Assembly (NCBI GenBank): GCA_902777325.1 | Contig: CACYTH010000007.1 | Coordinates: forward strand, 62,001 to 126,000 | Length of the DNA stretch: 64,000 bases | Origin: an uncultured Coriobacteriaceae bacterium | GTDB taxonomy: Bacteria > Actinomycetota > Coriobacteriia > Coriobacteriales > Atopobiaceae | Direction of reading: 5' to 3' | Shown here: piece after piece, positions 50,210 to 60,394 of the stretch | How positions within the stretch are numbered: the stretch's first letter is position 1 | Layout: each line of letters begins with the position of its first letter | Translations under genes and position numbers: made by a program | Notes under the pieces: generated by a model | What the model was told of the DNA's origin: nothing | The model's input: only the letters and a program-made list of their open reading frames with translations | The model's database searches: none

Positions 50210-51376
50210 TTACTCCTCGACGGGAGCCTCCTCGTCCTCGGGCTTGTCGATCGGCTTGACCTCAACCTCGACGCCCAGCGTCTCGGCGGCAGCCTTCATC
50301 GACAGGGAGATGCGACGACGGTCGAGGTCGATCTCCATGACCTTGACCTGCACGGTGTCGCCCACGGCGCAGACCTGCGCGGGAGCGTCGACGTGCTGCT
50401 TGGCCATCTCGGAGATGTGCACCAGGCCCTCAACACCATCGCCGAGGTCGACGAAGGCGCCAAAGGTGACAAGCTTGGTGACGGTACCCTCGACGATAGC
50501 GCCGACCGGGTACTTCTTGACGAGCGTGCGCCAAGGATCCTCGGTGGTCTGCTTGAGACCGAGGGAGATGCGCTCGCGGTTGAGGTCGACGTCGAGAACC
50601 TGAACCTCGACCTCCTGGCCAACCTTGACGACCTCGGAGGGATGGTTGACGTGGTTCCAGGAGAGCTCGGAAATGTGGATCAGGCCGTCGATGCCACCGA
50701 GGTCGACGAATGCGCCGAAGTCGACGATGGAGGAGACGACGCCCTTGAGCCTCATGCCGCTCTGCAGCTTGGAGAGAATCTCGGAGCGCTCGGCCTTGCG
50801 GGCCTCCTCGAGCACGACGCGACGGGAGAGGACGACGTTGTTGCGGTTGCGGTCCATCTCGATGACGCGGGCCTCGATGCGGGTGCCCATGTAGGCGGTG
50901 AGGTCCTTGACGCGACGAAGGTCGACCAGGGAGGCGGGCAGGAAGCCGCGCAGGCCGATGTCGAGAATCAGGCCGCCCTTGACAACCTCGATGACCTCGC
51001 CCTCGACGTTCTCGCCAGCGTTGAACTTCTCCTCGACGCGGTTCCAGGCACGCTCGTACTCGGCGCGCTTCTTGGAGAGGATCAGGCGACCCTCCTTGTC
51101 CTCCTTCTGCAGGACGAGCGCCTCGATCTCGTCGCCCAGGGCAACGATCTCGGACGGGTCGACGTCCTTGCGGATGGAGAGCTCGCGCGAAGGAATGACG
51201 CCCTCGGACTTGAAGCCGATGTCAAGCAGGACTTCATCGTGCTCGATCTTGACGACGGTACCAGTAACCAAGTCTCCCTCGTCAAATGCGGTGATGGTGC
51301 CGTCGATGAGCTGGTTCATCTCCTCATCGGACACGTCGTCCAGAGAGAAGATGGACGAGTTCTGAATCTCACTCAA
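50210..51376 (-). CDS. rpsA: 30S ribosomal protein S1
   Basis: S1 binds mRNA during initiation. The 388-residue product has four S1 (OB-fold) repeats (about residues 33-105, 120-188, 205-275, 290-360), e.g. GTVVKIEHDEVLLDIGFKSEG and KGVVSSIVDFGAFVDLGGID (each quoted in part: GFKSEGVIP, DFGAFVDLGG), and an acidic tail. Four repeats are usual for Actinobacteria (six in E. coli). The start is a TTG (51376) with AAAGGGG upstream. Confidence 0.93.
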   Translation of the reverse strand: MSEIQNSSIFSLDDVSDEEMNQLIDGTITAFDEGDLVTGTVVKIEHDEVLLDIGFKSEGVIPSRELSIRKDVDPSEIVALGDEIEALVLQKEDKEGRLILSKKRAEYERAWNRVEEKFNAGENVEGEVIEVVKGGLILDIGLRGFLPASLVDLRRVKDLTAYMGTRIEARVIEMDRNRNNVVLSRRVVLEEARKAERSEILSKLQSGMRLKGVVSSIVDFGAFVDLGGIDGLIHISELSWNHVNHPSEVVKVGQEVEVQVLDVDLNRERISLGLKQTTEDPWRTLVKKYPVGAIVEGTVTKLVTFGAFVDLGDGVEGLVHISEMAKQHVDAPAQVCAVGDTVQVKVMEIDLDRRRISLSMKAAAETLGVEVEVKPIDKPEDEEAPVEE

Positions 51377-51522
51377 AGGTGGACCCCTTTCGGAAACGGG
51401 GCCCCGATCACCATGATGGCTACCGTGGGCGTTGGGCTCGTGCCCGGTCGCGGTTGGAAACTTACATGCTTCTCGGGGGCCGACAGATACAGTTGCATGA
51501 GCATCCTACTCATGCGCTCTTA

Positions 51523-51552
51523 AGAGTACTCGTTTCGACCTCCACATTTCAA
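51523..51552 (-). promoter_or_regulatory. possible rpsA promoter
   Basis: TTGAAA (51552-51547) and TACTCT (51528-51523) are 18 bases apart on the minus strand. This would give an rpsA leader of about 140 bases, long enough for the autoregulation known for S1. The remaining part of the 359-base gap 51377-51735 shows no other gene. Confidence 0.45.
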
Positions 51553-51735
51553 GCATCAACCAAGGATTTCTTGAGATATGACGGCGATTGTCACACTGCT
51601 TGGACACGTCATTCGCACCTCGCGCACGCATGCCGCCATGATGCGCCGCCTTGCAACGCTTATGCTCCCCGCTTTTGAACTCGAGCCAGGGCTTGCCGTA
51701 TCATGTGCTAAAGCCGCCACGCATAAGGAGCCACC

Positions 51736-53028
51736 ATGGACGCAGCCGCCTACGCCAAGCACATCGCCATTTTGCAGGAGGAGCTCGTCTGCGCGCTCGG
51801 CTGCACCGAGCCCATCGCCGTGGCCTATGCCTCGGCCCTCGCACGTGCCGTGCTGGGCGAGCTGCCCGAGCATATCAACGTGGCCTGCAGCGGCAACATC
51901 ATCAAGAACGTCAAGAGCGTGACCGTCCCCAACTCCGGGGGCATGCGCGGCATCGAGGCCGCAGCCCTGCTGGGCGTCGTGGGTGGCGAGGAGACCCGTG
52001 CGCTCGAGGTGCTCGAGGCCGTGACCGAGGCCGACCGCATCCGCACCAAGGCCCTGCTCGAGGAGGACATCTGCTCGGTGAGCCTGGTGGAGGACGTTCC
52101 CAACCTCTACGTGCGCACCGTCGCCATCGCAAACGGCCACACAGCCGTCGCCTGCATCGAGGAGCGCCACACCAACGTGACCGAGCTCACCCTCGACGGC
52201 AAGCCCGTCTCGCTTGGCGACGTCTACCAGCCGGCAAGCTACCACGCCGAGGTCACCGACGACCCGCGCGCCACCATCTCGCTCGCCTCCATCTGGGAGT
52301 TTGCGCGCACCGTCAAGCTGGAGGACGTTGACGAGCTCATCACCGGCCAGATCGAGACCAACAAGGCCATCTCCGACGAGGGCCTGCGCAACAGGTGGGG
52401 CGCCAACATTGGCAGCACCCTGCTGCGCACCCGCTCCAACGACATCACCTGCAAGGCGCGCGCGAGCGCGGCGGCGGGCTCCGACGCGCGCATGAGCGGC
52501 TGCGCCATGCCCGTCGTCATCTGCTGCGGCAGCGGCAACCAGGGCATCACCTGCTCGATGCCGGTGCTCGAGTACGCCCACGAGCTCTGGGCCAGCCACG
52601 AGAACCTCGTGCGCGCGGTGGTGCTCTCCGACCTCACGGCGGTGCACGTCAAGTACTACGTGGGCGAGCTCTCCGCCTTCTGCGGCGCGGTCAGCGCCAG
52701 CTGCGGCGCCGGTGCCGGCATCTGCATGCTGCGGGGCGGCACCTTCGAGCAGTACGAGTCCACCGTGGTCAACACGCTGGTAAACGTGGGTGGCATCGTG
52801 TGCGACGGCGCCAAGCCGAGCTGCGCCGCCAAGATTAGCGCCGCCGTCGACGCCGCCATCCTCGGCTGCGACCAGGCGCTGACCGGCGAGAACTTCAAGG
52901 CTGGCGACGGCCTGGTGGGAGACACCCCGGAGGAGTCGATCCGCGCTATGGGCTATGTGGGCCGCGTGGGCATGCACCCCACCGACGTGGAGATCCTCAA
53001 CATCATGATCGGCAAGACCGACGTGTAG
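51736..53028 (+). CDS. cyuA: L-cysteine desulfidase family protein (CyuA/YhaM, UPF0597)
   Basis: CyuA is an oxygen-sensitive [4Fe-4S] enzyme that breaks cysteine into pyruvate, ammonia and sulfide. The 430-residue product shows LGCTEPIAVAYASA (about residues 21-34), the cluster-binding CGSGNQG (about 270-276), and further cysteines in CGAVSASCGAGAGIC. An AAGGAG ribosome-binding site precedes the ATG. It stands alone, divergent from rpsA. A serine dehydratase-like activity of the same fold cannot be ruled out. Confidence 0.88.
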   Translation: MDAAAYAKHIAILQEELVCALGCTEPIAVAYASALARAVLGELPEHINVACSGNIIKNVKSVTVPNSGGMRGIEAAALLGVVGGEETRALEVLEAVTEADRIRTKALLEEDICSVSLVEDVPNLYVRTVAIANGHTAVACIEERHTNVTELTLDGKPVSLGDVYQPASYHAEVTDDPRATISLASIWEFARTVKLEDVDELITGQIETNKAISDEGLRNRWGANIGSTLLRTRSNDITCKARASAAAGSDARMSGCAMPVVICCGSGNQGITCSMPVLEYAHELWASHENLVRAVVLSDLTAVHVKYYVGELSAFCGAVSASCGAGAGICMLRGGTFEQYESTVVNTLVNVGGIVCDGAKPSCAAKISAAVDAAILGCDQALTGENFKAGDGLVGDTPEESIRAMGYVGRVGMHPTDVEILNIMIGKTDV

Positions 53029-53081
53029 GCGCCTTTTGCAAGGACTGCGATTCCCCGCCCCCGCGCGGCAGGCGCTAGGGC

Positions 53082-54638
53082 TTAGCCCAGGCAGAACCCA
53101 AAGACCACGTGCAGCGGCGTCTCGACGCCCACGTCGGCGTTGAGCATCGACCCATCGGCGTACACGTAGTGGGGGTAGCCAGATGGGTCGACGGTGCGCG
53201 TCCACCAGCTGTAGGCCTCCCCCTCCTCTGCCTCGTCGCCGCTCAGAATGAGCGCCTCGTTGCCCATGTCGTCGCTGCTCACGTCGTGGCGGAAGTAGTA
53301 GAGGTACTTCTTGGCAGTGCTGGTGTCGTGGGACTTCGACTCCTCCTGCGCCAGGGCCTCGTTGCTGGCCGCGATCCCGTCCTCGTCCAGCCATGCGCTG
53401 GCGTAGCCCCACGCAGGTGCGCCGCCCAGCTCGACCACCGACGGCACCCACAGCTTGTGGGAACTGACCTCGACCGTGGGGACCGCCGGCGCGTTCTCGA
53501 CCACGGTACAGGCCTTGTCGACGGGCGTCACCAGCCCCTGCAGGTCCTCGGGCAGCTGGGCAAACACGTCGTTCTCGAGCCAAACGGAAAGCCGCGAGCC
53601 CGCCCACGAGACGCGCGTGGCGTCGTCCTCAGGCTCGTCGAAGACGGACTCGAGAGGAGCATCCTCGCAGACGAAGCTCATGCCCACATAGCGCTGCTCG
53701 CCCGCATCGTCGGTCGTGACGTCAGCCATCACGTCCACCAGGCGCACCGTGCACGACTGGTCGCCCACGCTGATCGTCTTGACATCGTCGTTGCCGATGA
53801 GAAGGCCGTAGGCGTTGGCGATGCGGAACCCGTAGTCGCGATTGCGCGTCGCGGCGATCGTTTGGGCCAGCTGGGAGAGCTGCTCCCAGGTGTAGCCCTC
53901 CTTCTCGTAGTCCTCCGCGCCTTCCATGCCCAGGGGGTTGGGCACGACGCCCACCTGCCTGGCCAGGCATCCAGGGTCCGCTGCCAGCGGATACTCCAGG
54001 CCCACCGCCTCGTCGTAGCCCACCCAGAGCTCGCCGCGCACCGAGAGGTGCCTGCCCACGAGGCTCCCCCACAGCTGGTCGTCGATCTCGACGCCCTGCT
54101 TGGCGGGGTCGTTGTTGTGGCTGCCCGCGTAGAGCAGCACGGCGTCGGTGGTTGCCTTGTCCTCATGGAGGCCCGCCGACGAGTAGAGCATGCTGAAGGC
54201 GGTCGGCTGGTCGAGCCTGAGCACGTAGAACGAGACTTCTTGCTTCTCGGCGCTCTCTGCCGGTGCGTCCGTCTCGGCGGCAGCGTCGTCCTCCGCCGGC
54301 GCTGCCTCGGCATCGCCCGCCTCAGCCCGCGCACCCGTCTCGGCAGCCTCGGCCGCCTCTTCGCCCGTCGCCCCGACCTCCATCTCAACGGTCACCAGCT
54401 CCACCGTGCCGTCGAGCACGATGGCGTTGGACACGCCGGGAAAGCCGTAGCGTGCCTGGACAAAGGGCGCATCCTCGGACGCCTCCGTCTGCTGGCCCGC
54501 AGAGCCGCCAACCTGCTGCGTGCCCGCACAGCCGCCAAGCGACAGCAGGGCCGCAAGGCTCGCCGCGGCACACGCCGCAACCATGCGCCTCAACGCTGGA
54601 GAGTTGGCAGAATGAGAGAATGCGCTGTCGGTAGACAT
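53082..54638 (-). CDS. lipoprotein with C-terminal DUF6273-like domain
   Basis: The 518-residue product has a signal peptide with lipobox LGGC (Cys37), an Ala/Glu-rich low-complexity linker (about 95-145), a mixed central domain (about 150-330) and a C-terminal region whose motifs (SRLSVWLENDVFAQL, YSWWTRT, FGFCLG end) follow the DUF6273 pattern also seen in the TIR protein at 4390-6825. It is therefore an extracellular counterpart of that domain. The ATG at 54638 has a weak site; an in-frame start at 54584 is an alternative. Function unknown. Confidence 0.75.
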   Translation of the reverse strand: MSTDSAFSHSANSPALRRMVAACAAASLAALLSLGGCAGTQQVGGSAGQQTEASEDAPFVQARYGFPGVSNAIVLDGTVELVTVEMEVGATGEEAAEAAETGARAEAGDAEAAPAEDDAAAETDAPAESAEKQEVSFYVLRLDQPTAFSMLYSSAGLHEDKATTDAVLLYAGSHNNDPAKQGVEIDDQLWGSLVGRHLSVRGELWVGYDEAVGLEYPLAADPGCLARQVGVVPNPLGMEGAEDYEKEGYTWEQLSQLAQTIAATRNRDYGFRIANAYGLLIGNDDVKTISVGDQSCTVRLVDVMADVTTDDAGEQRYVGMSFVCEDAPLESVFDEPEDDATRVSWAGSRLSVWLENDVFAQLPEDLQGLVTPVDKACTVVENAPAVPTVEVSSHKLWVPSVVELGGAPAWGYASAWLDEDGIAASNEALAQEESKSHDTSTAKKYLYYFRHDVSSDDMGNEALILSGDEAEEGEAYSWWTRTVDPSGYPHYVYADGSMLNADVGVETPLHVVFGFCLG

Positions 54639-54772
54639 GGCAGTCCAATCATGCGTGGCAGTATATCGATGGCCCGGGATATCGGTACCATCCTACCCCC
54701 GCGACGTGACGCCTGAGACACTCTGCCATGTCACTGTTACATTTTTGGCGGATTGGCGGGCGGTCGAGCCGC

Positions 54773-55252
54773 CTAGCCCGCAAAGCCCTCGTCCTCGAGC
54801 AGGTTGCCACCGTCCGCAGCGGTGGTTGCCAGCTCGTCGCAGCGCTCGTTGAGCTCGTGACCGGCGTGGCCCTTGACCCACACCCAGCTCACCTGGTGCG
54901 GCTCCTTGGCACTGAGCAGGCGCTTCCAGAGGTCGACGTTCTTGACCGGCTGCTTGCTGGCCGTCTTCCAGCCACGCTTGATCCAGCCCTCGACCCAATG
55001 CTGGTTGAAGGCGTTGACCACGTACTGGGAGTCGGAGTGCACCTCCACCGTGCAAGGGCGCAGCAACGCCTCGAGCGCGACGATCACCGCCAAGAGCTCC
55101 ATGCGGTTGTTGGTAGTCAGCCGGTAGCCCGCCGAGAGCTCCTTGCGGTGCTCCACGCCTGCCGGGTCGGTGTAGAGCAGCACGGCCCCGTAGCCTCCGT
55201 TGCCGGGGTTGCCACGCGCGGCGCCGTCCGTGTAGACCGTCACCCGTTGCAT
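54773..55252 (-). CDS. rnhA: ribonuclease HI
   Basis: RNase HI cuts RNA in RNA-DNA hybrids. The 159-residue product has the four catalytic acids in [11 protein letters not shown] (Asp9), NNRMEL, HSDSQYV and ERCDELA. The ATG at 55252 follows AGGAGAGG; an earlier in-frame ATG (55273) would overlap the ribosome-binding site region. It lies 22 bases after polA, so primer removal functions are paired. Confidence 0.95.
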   Translation of the reverse strand: MQRVTVYTDGAARGNPGNGGYGAVLLYTDPAGVEHRKELSAGYRLTTNNRMELLAVIVALEALLRPCTVEVHSDSQYVVNAFNQHWVEGWIKRGWKTASKQPVKNVDLWKRLLSAKEPHQVSWVWVKGHAGHELNERCDELATTAADGGNLLEDEGFAG

Positions 55253-55274
55253 GCCCTCTCCTGCCCCGGCCACG

Positions 55275-57962
55275 CTACTTGGCCTCCGCCCAGTTGGCGC
55301 CCACGGAGACGTCGGCCAGAAGCGGCACGCGCAGCTCGGCCACGCCCTCCATCGTCTCGCGCACCAGCTGCGACAAGGTCTCGACCTCGGTCTTTGGCAC
55401 CTCGAAGTCCAGTTCGTCGTGGATCTGCAGCACCAGCTTGGCCGCCAGCCCCTCCTCGCGCAGGCGCTCGGCGACCCGCACCATCGCGATCTTGATGATG
55501 TCGGCCGCGGTACCCTGCATGGGGTGGTTCATGGCCGTGCGCTCGGCAAACGAGCGCAGCTGGAAGTTGCGGCTGTCGATGTCCTTGGTGTAGCGCTTGC
55601 GACCGTACATGGTGGACACGTACTTGTTCTTCTTGGCAAAGGCCACCTGCGCGTCCAGGAACGCGCGCACGCCAGGATAGGCCTCGAAGTAGCGATCGAT
55701 CATCTGCTGAGCCTCGTTGCGGCTGATCTTGAGGGAGCTTGCCAGGCCAAAGGCCTGCTGGCCGTATACGATGCCAAAGTTGACCGCCTTGGCGCGGCTG
55801 CGCAGCTGCGGGCTCACCTGGTCCACCGGCACCCCAAACACGCGGGCCGCCGTTGCGGCGTGGAAGTCCTCGCCCTCGTTGAAGGCGGCCACCAGGTGCT
55901 CGTCCGCGGAGAGGTGCGCCAGCAGGCGCAGCTCGATCTGCGAGTAGTCGCAGGCGAGAAACACGCTGCCCTCGGGCACGGTGAAGGCCGTGCGCACGCG
56001 ATGGCCCAGCGCCGAGCGCGTGGGGATGTTCTGCAGGTTGGGCTCGGAGCTGGAGAGGCGTCCGGTGGCCGCGACCGTCTGGTTGAGCGAGGTGTGGATG
56101 CGCCCGTCGGCCTTGATGAGGGCGGGCAGGGCGTCGAGGTAGGTGCTCCTGATCTTGGCGCGCTCGCGGTAGTCGAGCACGTCGGCCACCACAGGGTTGT
56201 AGCTCAGGTCGGTGAGCACCTTGGCGTTGGTGGAGTAGAAGCCCGTGCGGGTCTTCTTGAGGCCATAGGTCGGGAGCCCCAGCACGTCAAACAGCACGTG
56301 CGAGAGTTGCATCGGGGAGTCGATGTTGAACTTCTCCCCCGCCGCCTCGTGTATGCGGGCGACCATCTGGTCTATCTCGGTGCCGAGCTCGACGGACTGC
56401 TCCTTGAGCACGCTCGCGTCGGCGTGCAGGCCCGTGCGCTCCATCTCGAGAAGCACCGGCAGCAGCGGCATCTCGATGTCGGCCATGAGGGAGGCCGAGC
56501 CGTCCTTCTCGAGCGTGTCGGCAAGCACCTGGCGCAGGGCGTAGGCACCTGCCGCCTCGAGCGCCGCCTGCGGGAGAACGTCGGTGGGCTCGGGCAGCGT
56601 GGTCTGCAGGTAGTGACTCACGAGGTCGGCCACGCCAAACGAGGAGACCTGGACCTGGTCGGAGTCGAGCAGGTACGCCGCAACGCCCGTGTCAAAGATG
56701 CGCTCGGGCGAGACCTCGCGCGGCTCGAAGAGCGCCGGCTGGGAGGAGTCGGAGGGGCAGGCCACATGCAGCACGGCCTTGACGTCGCCTGCGACCAGGC
56801 GGCCCTCGCGAACGATGCGCGCGAGCAGCGCCAACGCGTCCTCGCCCTCGGCACGGGCCAGGGAGGCACGCGTGGCAAACCATAGCGCAACGGGCTTCTG
56901 CTCCTCCTCGCCCAGAAGCAGGCTCATCTGGCCGCGCTTCTTGGGTGCGTCCTGCGCCTCGACGGCGACGGCCACCCAGCTGCCCGTGACCAGGGCCGCA
57001 CGCACCTCGTTGGTGTCCTCCACCACGGCGGGAACGCTGAACGAGGGCACGGCCGCAGCGGCCACCTGCCCACCGAGGCGCACGAGGCGCGACGTCATGC
57101 CGGTGAAGCCAAGCGCGCTGAAAGCAGAGACCACGTCCTCGGGATCGAACGTGGGGAACTTCGCGTCGGCGAGGTCGAGCTCGATGGGCGCGTCGGTGCG
57201 GATGGTCGCCACCTTGCGCGAGAGCAGGGCGTCGTCGATGTGGGCGCGCAGGCTCTCGCCCATCTTGCCCTTGACCTCGTCGGCATGCGCGATGACCTCG
57301 TCCAGGTTGCCGTACTGCACGATGAGCTGCGACGCCTTCTTGGGACCGATGCCCGGGACACCGGGGATGTTGTCGGAGGTGTCGCCCTTGAGGCCATAGA
57401 AGTCGGGCACCAGCTCGGGCGTGATGCCGTGGTAGAGGTCGTCGACGCTCTCCGGCGTCATGATCACCACGTCGGACACGCCCTTCTTGGTGGAGACGAT
57501 CTTGACGTTGTCGGTGGCCAGCTGGTACATGTCGCGGTCGCCCGTGAAGAGGTACATCTCGTAGCCGGCCGCCTCGCCGCGACGGGCTAGCGTGCCCAGG
57601 ATGTCGTCGCCCTCCCAGCCCTCGAGCTCGGCCACGGGGACGTCGAGCGCGCCGAGGAGCTCCTTGACCATGGGGAACTGCTCGCGCAGCGCCGGGTCCA
57701 TGGGCGGGCGCTGGGCCTTGTACTGCGGCAGCATGTCCATGCGCACCTGCGGCTTGCCCTTGTCGAAGGCGCAGATGACCCCGTCTGGCTGGAAGGTCTC
57801 CACCAGCTTGATGAACATGTTGAAGAAGCCGAAGAGCGCGTTGGTGGCACGGCCGTCCGGCGCGCTCATGGGCTGGCGGATGGCATGGAACGCGCGGTGC
57901 ATGAGCGAGTTTCCGTCGATGACGGCGATGGTGCGGCGCTCGGGCGTGGCGGAGTCAGGCAT
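55275..57962 (-). CDS. polA: DNA polymerase I
   Basis: Pol I fills gaps and removes primers. The 895-residue product has a 5'-3' exonuclease domain (about residues 8-300, with [28 protein letters not shown]), a degenerate 3'-5' exonuclease domain in which the first DxE motif is replaced by [10 protein letters not shown], and the polymerase domain with motif [16 protein letters not shown], motif [15 protein letters not shown] and motif [11 protein letters not shown]. It probably lacks proofreading. Start at 57962 with GAGAGGATC upstream. Confidence 0.96.
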   Translation of the reverse strand: MPDSATPERRTIAVIDGNSLMHRAFHAIRQPMSAPDGRATNALFGFFNMFIKLVETFQPDGVICAFDKGKPQVRMDMLPQYKAQRPPMDPALREQFPMVKELLGALDVPVAELEGWEGDDILGTLARRGEAAGYEMYLFTGDRDMYQLATDNVKIVSTKKGVSDVVIMTPESVDDLYHGITPELVPDFYGLKGDTSDNIPGVPGIGPKKASQLIVQYGNLDEVIAHADEVKGKMGESLRAHIDDALLSRKVATIRTDAPIELDLADAKFPTFDPEDVVSAFSALGFTGMTSRLVRLGGQVAAAAVPSFSVPAVVEDTNEVRAALVTGSWVAVAVEAQDAPKKRGQMSLLLGEEEQKPVALWFATRASLARAEGEDALALLARIVREGRLVAGDVKAVLHVACPSDSSQPALFEPREVSPERIFDTGVAAYLLDSDQVQVSSFGVADLVSHYLQTTLPEPTDVLPQAALEAAGAYALRQVLADTLEKDGSASLMADIEMPLLPVLLEMERTGLHADASVLKEQSVELGTEIDQMVARIHEAAGEKFNIDSPMQLSHVLFDVLGLPTYGLKKTRTGFYSTNAKVLTDLSYNPVVADVLDYRERAKIRSTYLDALPALIKADGRIHTSLNQTVAATGRLSSSEPNLQNIPTRSALGHRVRTAFTVPEGSVFLACDYSQIELRLLAHLSADEHLVAAFNEGEDFHAATAARVFGVPVDQVSPQLRSRAKAVNFGIVYGQQAFGLASSLKISRNEAQQMIDRYFEAYPGVRAFLDAQVAFAKKNKYVSTMYGRKRYTKDIDSRNFQLRSFAERTAMNHPMQGTAADIIKIAMVRVAERLREEGLAAKLVLQIHDELDFEVPKTEVETLSQLVRETMEGVAELRVPLLADVSVGANWAEAK

Positions 57963-58116
57963 GAGGATCCTCTCGTGTCGGGTGCGCTCCATTGTACCGC
58001 GCGGCGCGGACACACATCACGCGTACAAATCGGGCGTGCGCCCCCGGCACGGAACCATGGGATGCAACGGCCGCCTGCCACGGCTCGCGGCTCGGTTATG
58101 TGGCGCTCGGTTTGGG

Positions 58117-58797
58117 CTATGCCCCAAGCTCTTGCTTGAGACGGGCGAGCGCGTCGTCGATGCTGCCGTCCACGACCGTCGAGCCCTGCGCGGCGGCCAG
58201 CTCCTCGAAGGGGTCGGTCTCAGCCACCTTCTGGGCCTCCACCTTGCCCTCGGTCGTGGCGAGGTCCCAGTCCAGGCGCTCCTCACGCTTGCGCAGCGAC
58301 TCCGCCGCGCTGTCGCTGGTCGAGCTCGACACCTCGCCGGCTGCCTCGGTCGCTCGGACAGTCACCTCCTTGGCCTTGATGAGCGCGACCTTTGCCTGTA
58401 GGCGGTTGATGCCGTCCTCCAGCTCGGCGAGGCGCCTGCGGAAGGTGTCCGCCACCTCGTGCGCCTGGTCGTAGAGCCCCTGCTGCCCCTCGAGACGGTC
58501 GAGCAGGTCCTGGCGGCGCGAGAGCGCCAGGCGCGCGTCGCCCTCGTTGCCGGCGGCCAGCGCCTTGCGCGCGACCTTGCGCCAGCGCTCGGCATCGGTG
58601 GTGAGCTGCTCGACGCGCGCGCGAGCCTGCGTCTCGCCCTCGAAGACCTCAGCGGCGTCGCGCTTGAGGTTGCCGTAGGTCACCATGGCCTCGGCAATGG
58701 CCTGGTTGACGGCCTTCTCGGGGTCCTCGTACTTCTCGCGCAGCTCGCTCACCTCGGTGCGGGCGAGCAGCTTGATCCGCTCCATGATGGATGCCAT
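58117..58797 (-). CDS. pspA: PspA/IM30-family membrane-stress protein
   Basis: The 226-residue product is almost entirely coiled coil, with the family start MASIMERIKLLARTEVSEL and DPEKAVNQAIAEA. PspA/Vipp1 proteins form ESCRT-III-like polymers that protect membranes. It follows a TPM-domain membrane protein (58834-60069) by 36 bases on the same strand, the same pairing as YdjF/YdjH in Bacillus subtilis, whose third partner, an SPFH/zinc-ribbon protein, is at 2083-3579 here. Confidence 0.9.
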   Translation of the reverse strand: MASIMERIKLLARTEVSELREKYEDPEKAVNQAIAEAMVTYGNLKRDAAEVFEGETQARARVEQLTTDAERWRKVARKALAAGNEGDARLALSRRQDLLDRLEGQQGLYDQAHEVADTFRRRLAELEDGINRLQAKVALIKAKEVTVRATEAAGEVSSSTSDSAAESLRKREERLDWDLATTEGKVEAQKVAETDPFEELAAAQGSTVVDGSIDDALARLKQELGA

Positions 58798-58833
58798 CGC
58801 GTGTCCCTTCCGTCCGCAGGGGCGGCATTAGCC

Positions 58834-60069
58834 CTAGTCAGTGCCGTACTTCTGCTCGAACTCCTCGAGCTCGGAGGCCACAGACGGCACCTCGTAGGAG
58901 CTGGTCGAGTCCGTCGCGCTCGTGGAGGACGTGGTGCCGGAGGTCGACGCGGCGGCGGTGCTCGATGCCACGGGCGTCTCCGCGAGCTTGCGCGCGGCCT
59001 CGTACTCCTCCTTCTTGCGCTTGCTGGTGCGCGAGATGACGATGCCGATGACCACGGCCGCGCCCGCCGCGGTGAGGCCCACCACCAGCCAGCGCCTCCT
59101 GCTGTTGGTGGTCTTGGTCGTCTCCTCGTAGTCGAACATGATCGTGTCTGCCGACTCGGTGAAGACCTTGGCAAAGTACTCGCTGTCGTCGAGGCTCGTG
59201 TCCGTGTACCAGTAGTTGATCTCGTCGGCAATGATCTCGCGCGCCTCCTCGTCGATGACCGACTGCGCGGAGCGTCCTGCCACGATGTAGTAGGCGTACT
59301 CGCTCTCGGAGTACTCGACGAAGGCCACCACGGTGTGCCCGTCGTCGGAGAACTGCTCGTCGTAGATGTCGTTTACCCAGTCCTCCGCCTCGGCGTCGGT
59401 AAAGTCGGTCTCGCCGTTCACGTCGTTTGCCACCACGAGATAGGGCTGCGAGCCGGTCTTGTTGTAGAAGTAGCGCATGGCCGAGATGACCTCGGACTCG
59501 TCGTCGAGCCAGTCGGCGCGGTCGTCGATCCACGTGCTCGACTCGTCGCACTCGGACTCGGCGAGCTTCTGGTGGGTGTGGGTCACCTGCGAGATCTGCG
59601 AGGGCGAGCCGCTGCCGCCAGAGCCCGACGATGCGCTGAACGACCGCACGAAGGACATCACGACGGCCAGGACGAGCAGGACGAGCAGGGCCCTCAACAA
59701 GAAGCCGCCGCACCCAAGGCCAGTGCTATAGCTGGCGCCGCCACCGGTGTAGACGGGCCCGGTGTAGATGGGCCCTCCGTAGACGGTCCGACGCCTATAT
59801 CCGCCGTACCAGGGGCGAGGCCTCGGAGGTGGCGGAGGCGTCGGGCGTCCGTAGTCGCCCCGGTGGGAGCTCGGACCACCAAACGCGCTGCCAGACCCGC
59901 CAAACGAGCCGGCGCCGCGATGCGTCGACGATCCCGAGGAGCCCCTGCTGGCGCTGCGATAGGTGCTCTTGCCTGCCGAGCGGCTCGCTCCGCCGACGCG
60001 ACCAGAAGTCATCCCGCGCGAGCTGCTGTGCGAGCTGCCTCCGCTGCTGCGACCTCCGCCTCTTCCCAT
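58834..60069 (-). CDS. TPM-domain (YdjH-like) membrane protein
   Basis: The 411-residue product has a Gly/Ser/Arg-rich, disordered N-terminus (about residues 1-85), a Pro/Tyr-rich stretch, a transmembrane helix (about 120-140), a TPM (Psb32/MOLO-1-like) domain (about 165-310: SQPYLVVANDV, YIVAGRSAQSVIDEEAR), a second helix (about 325-345) and a Ser/Thr-rich tail. AAGGAGG precedes the ATG at 60069. It heads a two-gene unit with pspA. Confidence 0.82.
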   Translation of the reverse strand: MGRGGGRSSGGSSHSSSRGMTSGRVGGASRSAGKSTYRSASRGSSGSSTHRGAGSFGGSGSAFGGPSSHRGDYGRPTPPPPPRPRPWYGGYRRRTVYGGPIYTGPVYTGGGASYSTGLGCGGFLLRALLVLLVLAVVMSFVRSFSASSGSGGSGSPSQISQVTHTHQKLAESECDESSTWIDDRADWLDDESEVISAMRYFYNKTGSQPYLVVANDVNGETDFTDAEAEDWVNDIYDEQFSDDGHTVVAFVEYSESEYAYYIVAGRSAQSVIDEEAREIIADEINYWYTDTSLDDSEYFAKVFTESADTIMFDYEETTKTTNSRRRWLVVGLTAAGAAVVIGIVISRTSKRKKEEYEAARKLAETPVASSTAAASTSGTTSSTSATDSTSSYEVPSVASELEEFEQKYGTD

Positions 60070-60394
60070 GCGAACCTCCTTGGGACTGCCCCCGTGCGGG
60101 CAATGACAAATGAGTGGTGTCACCATCATACTTGAGTGCGGTCACCTACATAGATATATACCCCTTTCGCCTCGGCCTGCGTCATGTCCGGCATGGGGAC
60201 TGCTGGCGGGCGGGAAGCGGTGGCGGGCGCTGGTCGTAACGAGTGCGTTTCTCTTTTTGTGGCGGTACCGACCCTTCACCCTCGTGAAACATTGTGCGGA
60301 TAAGGTTGGTGCATGCCTACAGGGGCCTTGCGTCTGATAAGGTACGTGCCAAACAGCAAAAAATGCCCACTGCGTCAAACCAAAGGAGATGCAC
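60070..60394. other. intergenic gap between the pspA unit and glnN
   Basis: This 325-base divergent gap should contain both promoters. A TATGAT-like hexamer is visible on the minus strand near 60125-60130 and the repeated word GGATAAGG/TGATAAGG on the plus strand (about 60297 and 60337), but no -35/-10 pair was convincing. No gene-like frame with a ribosome-binding site was found. Confidence 0.4.
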
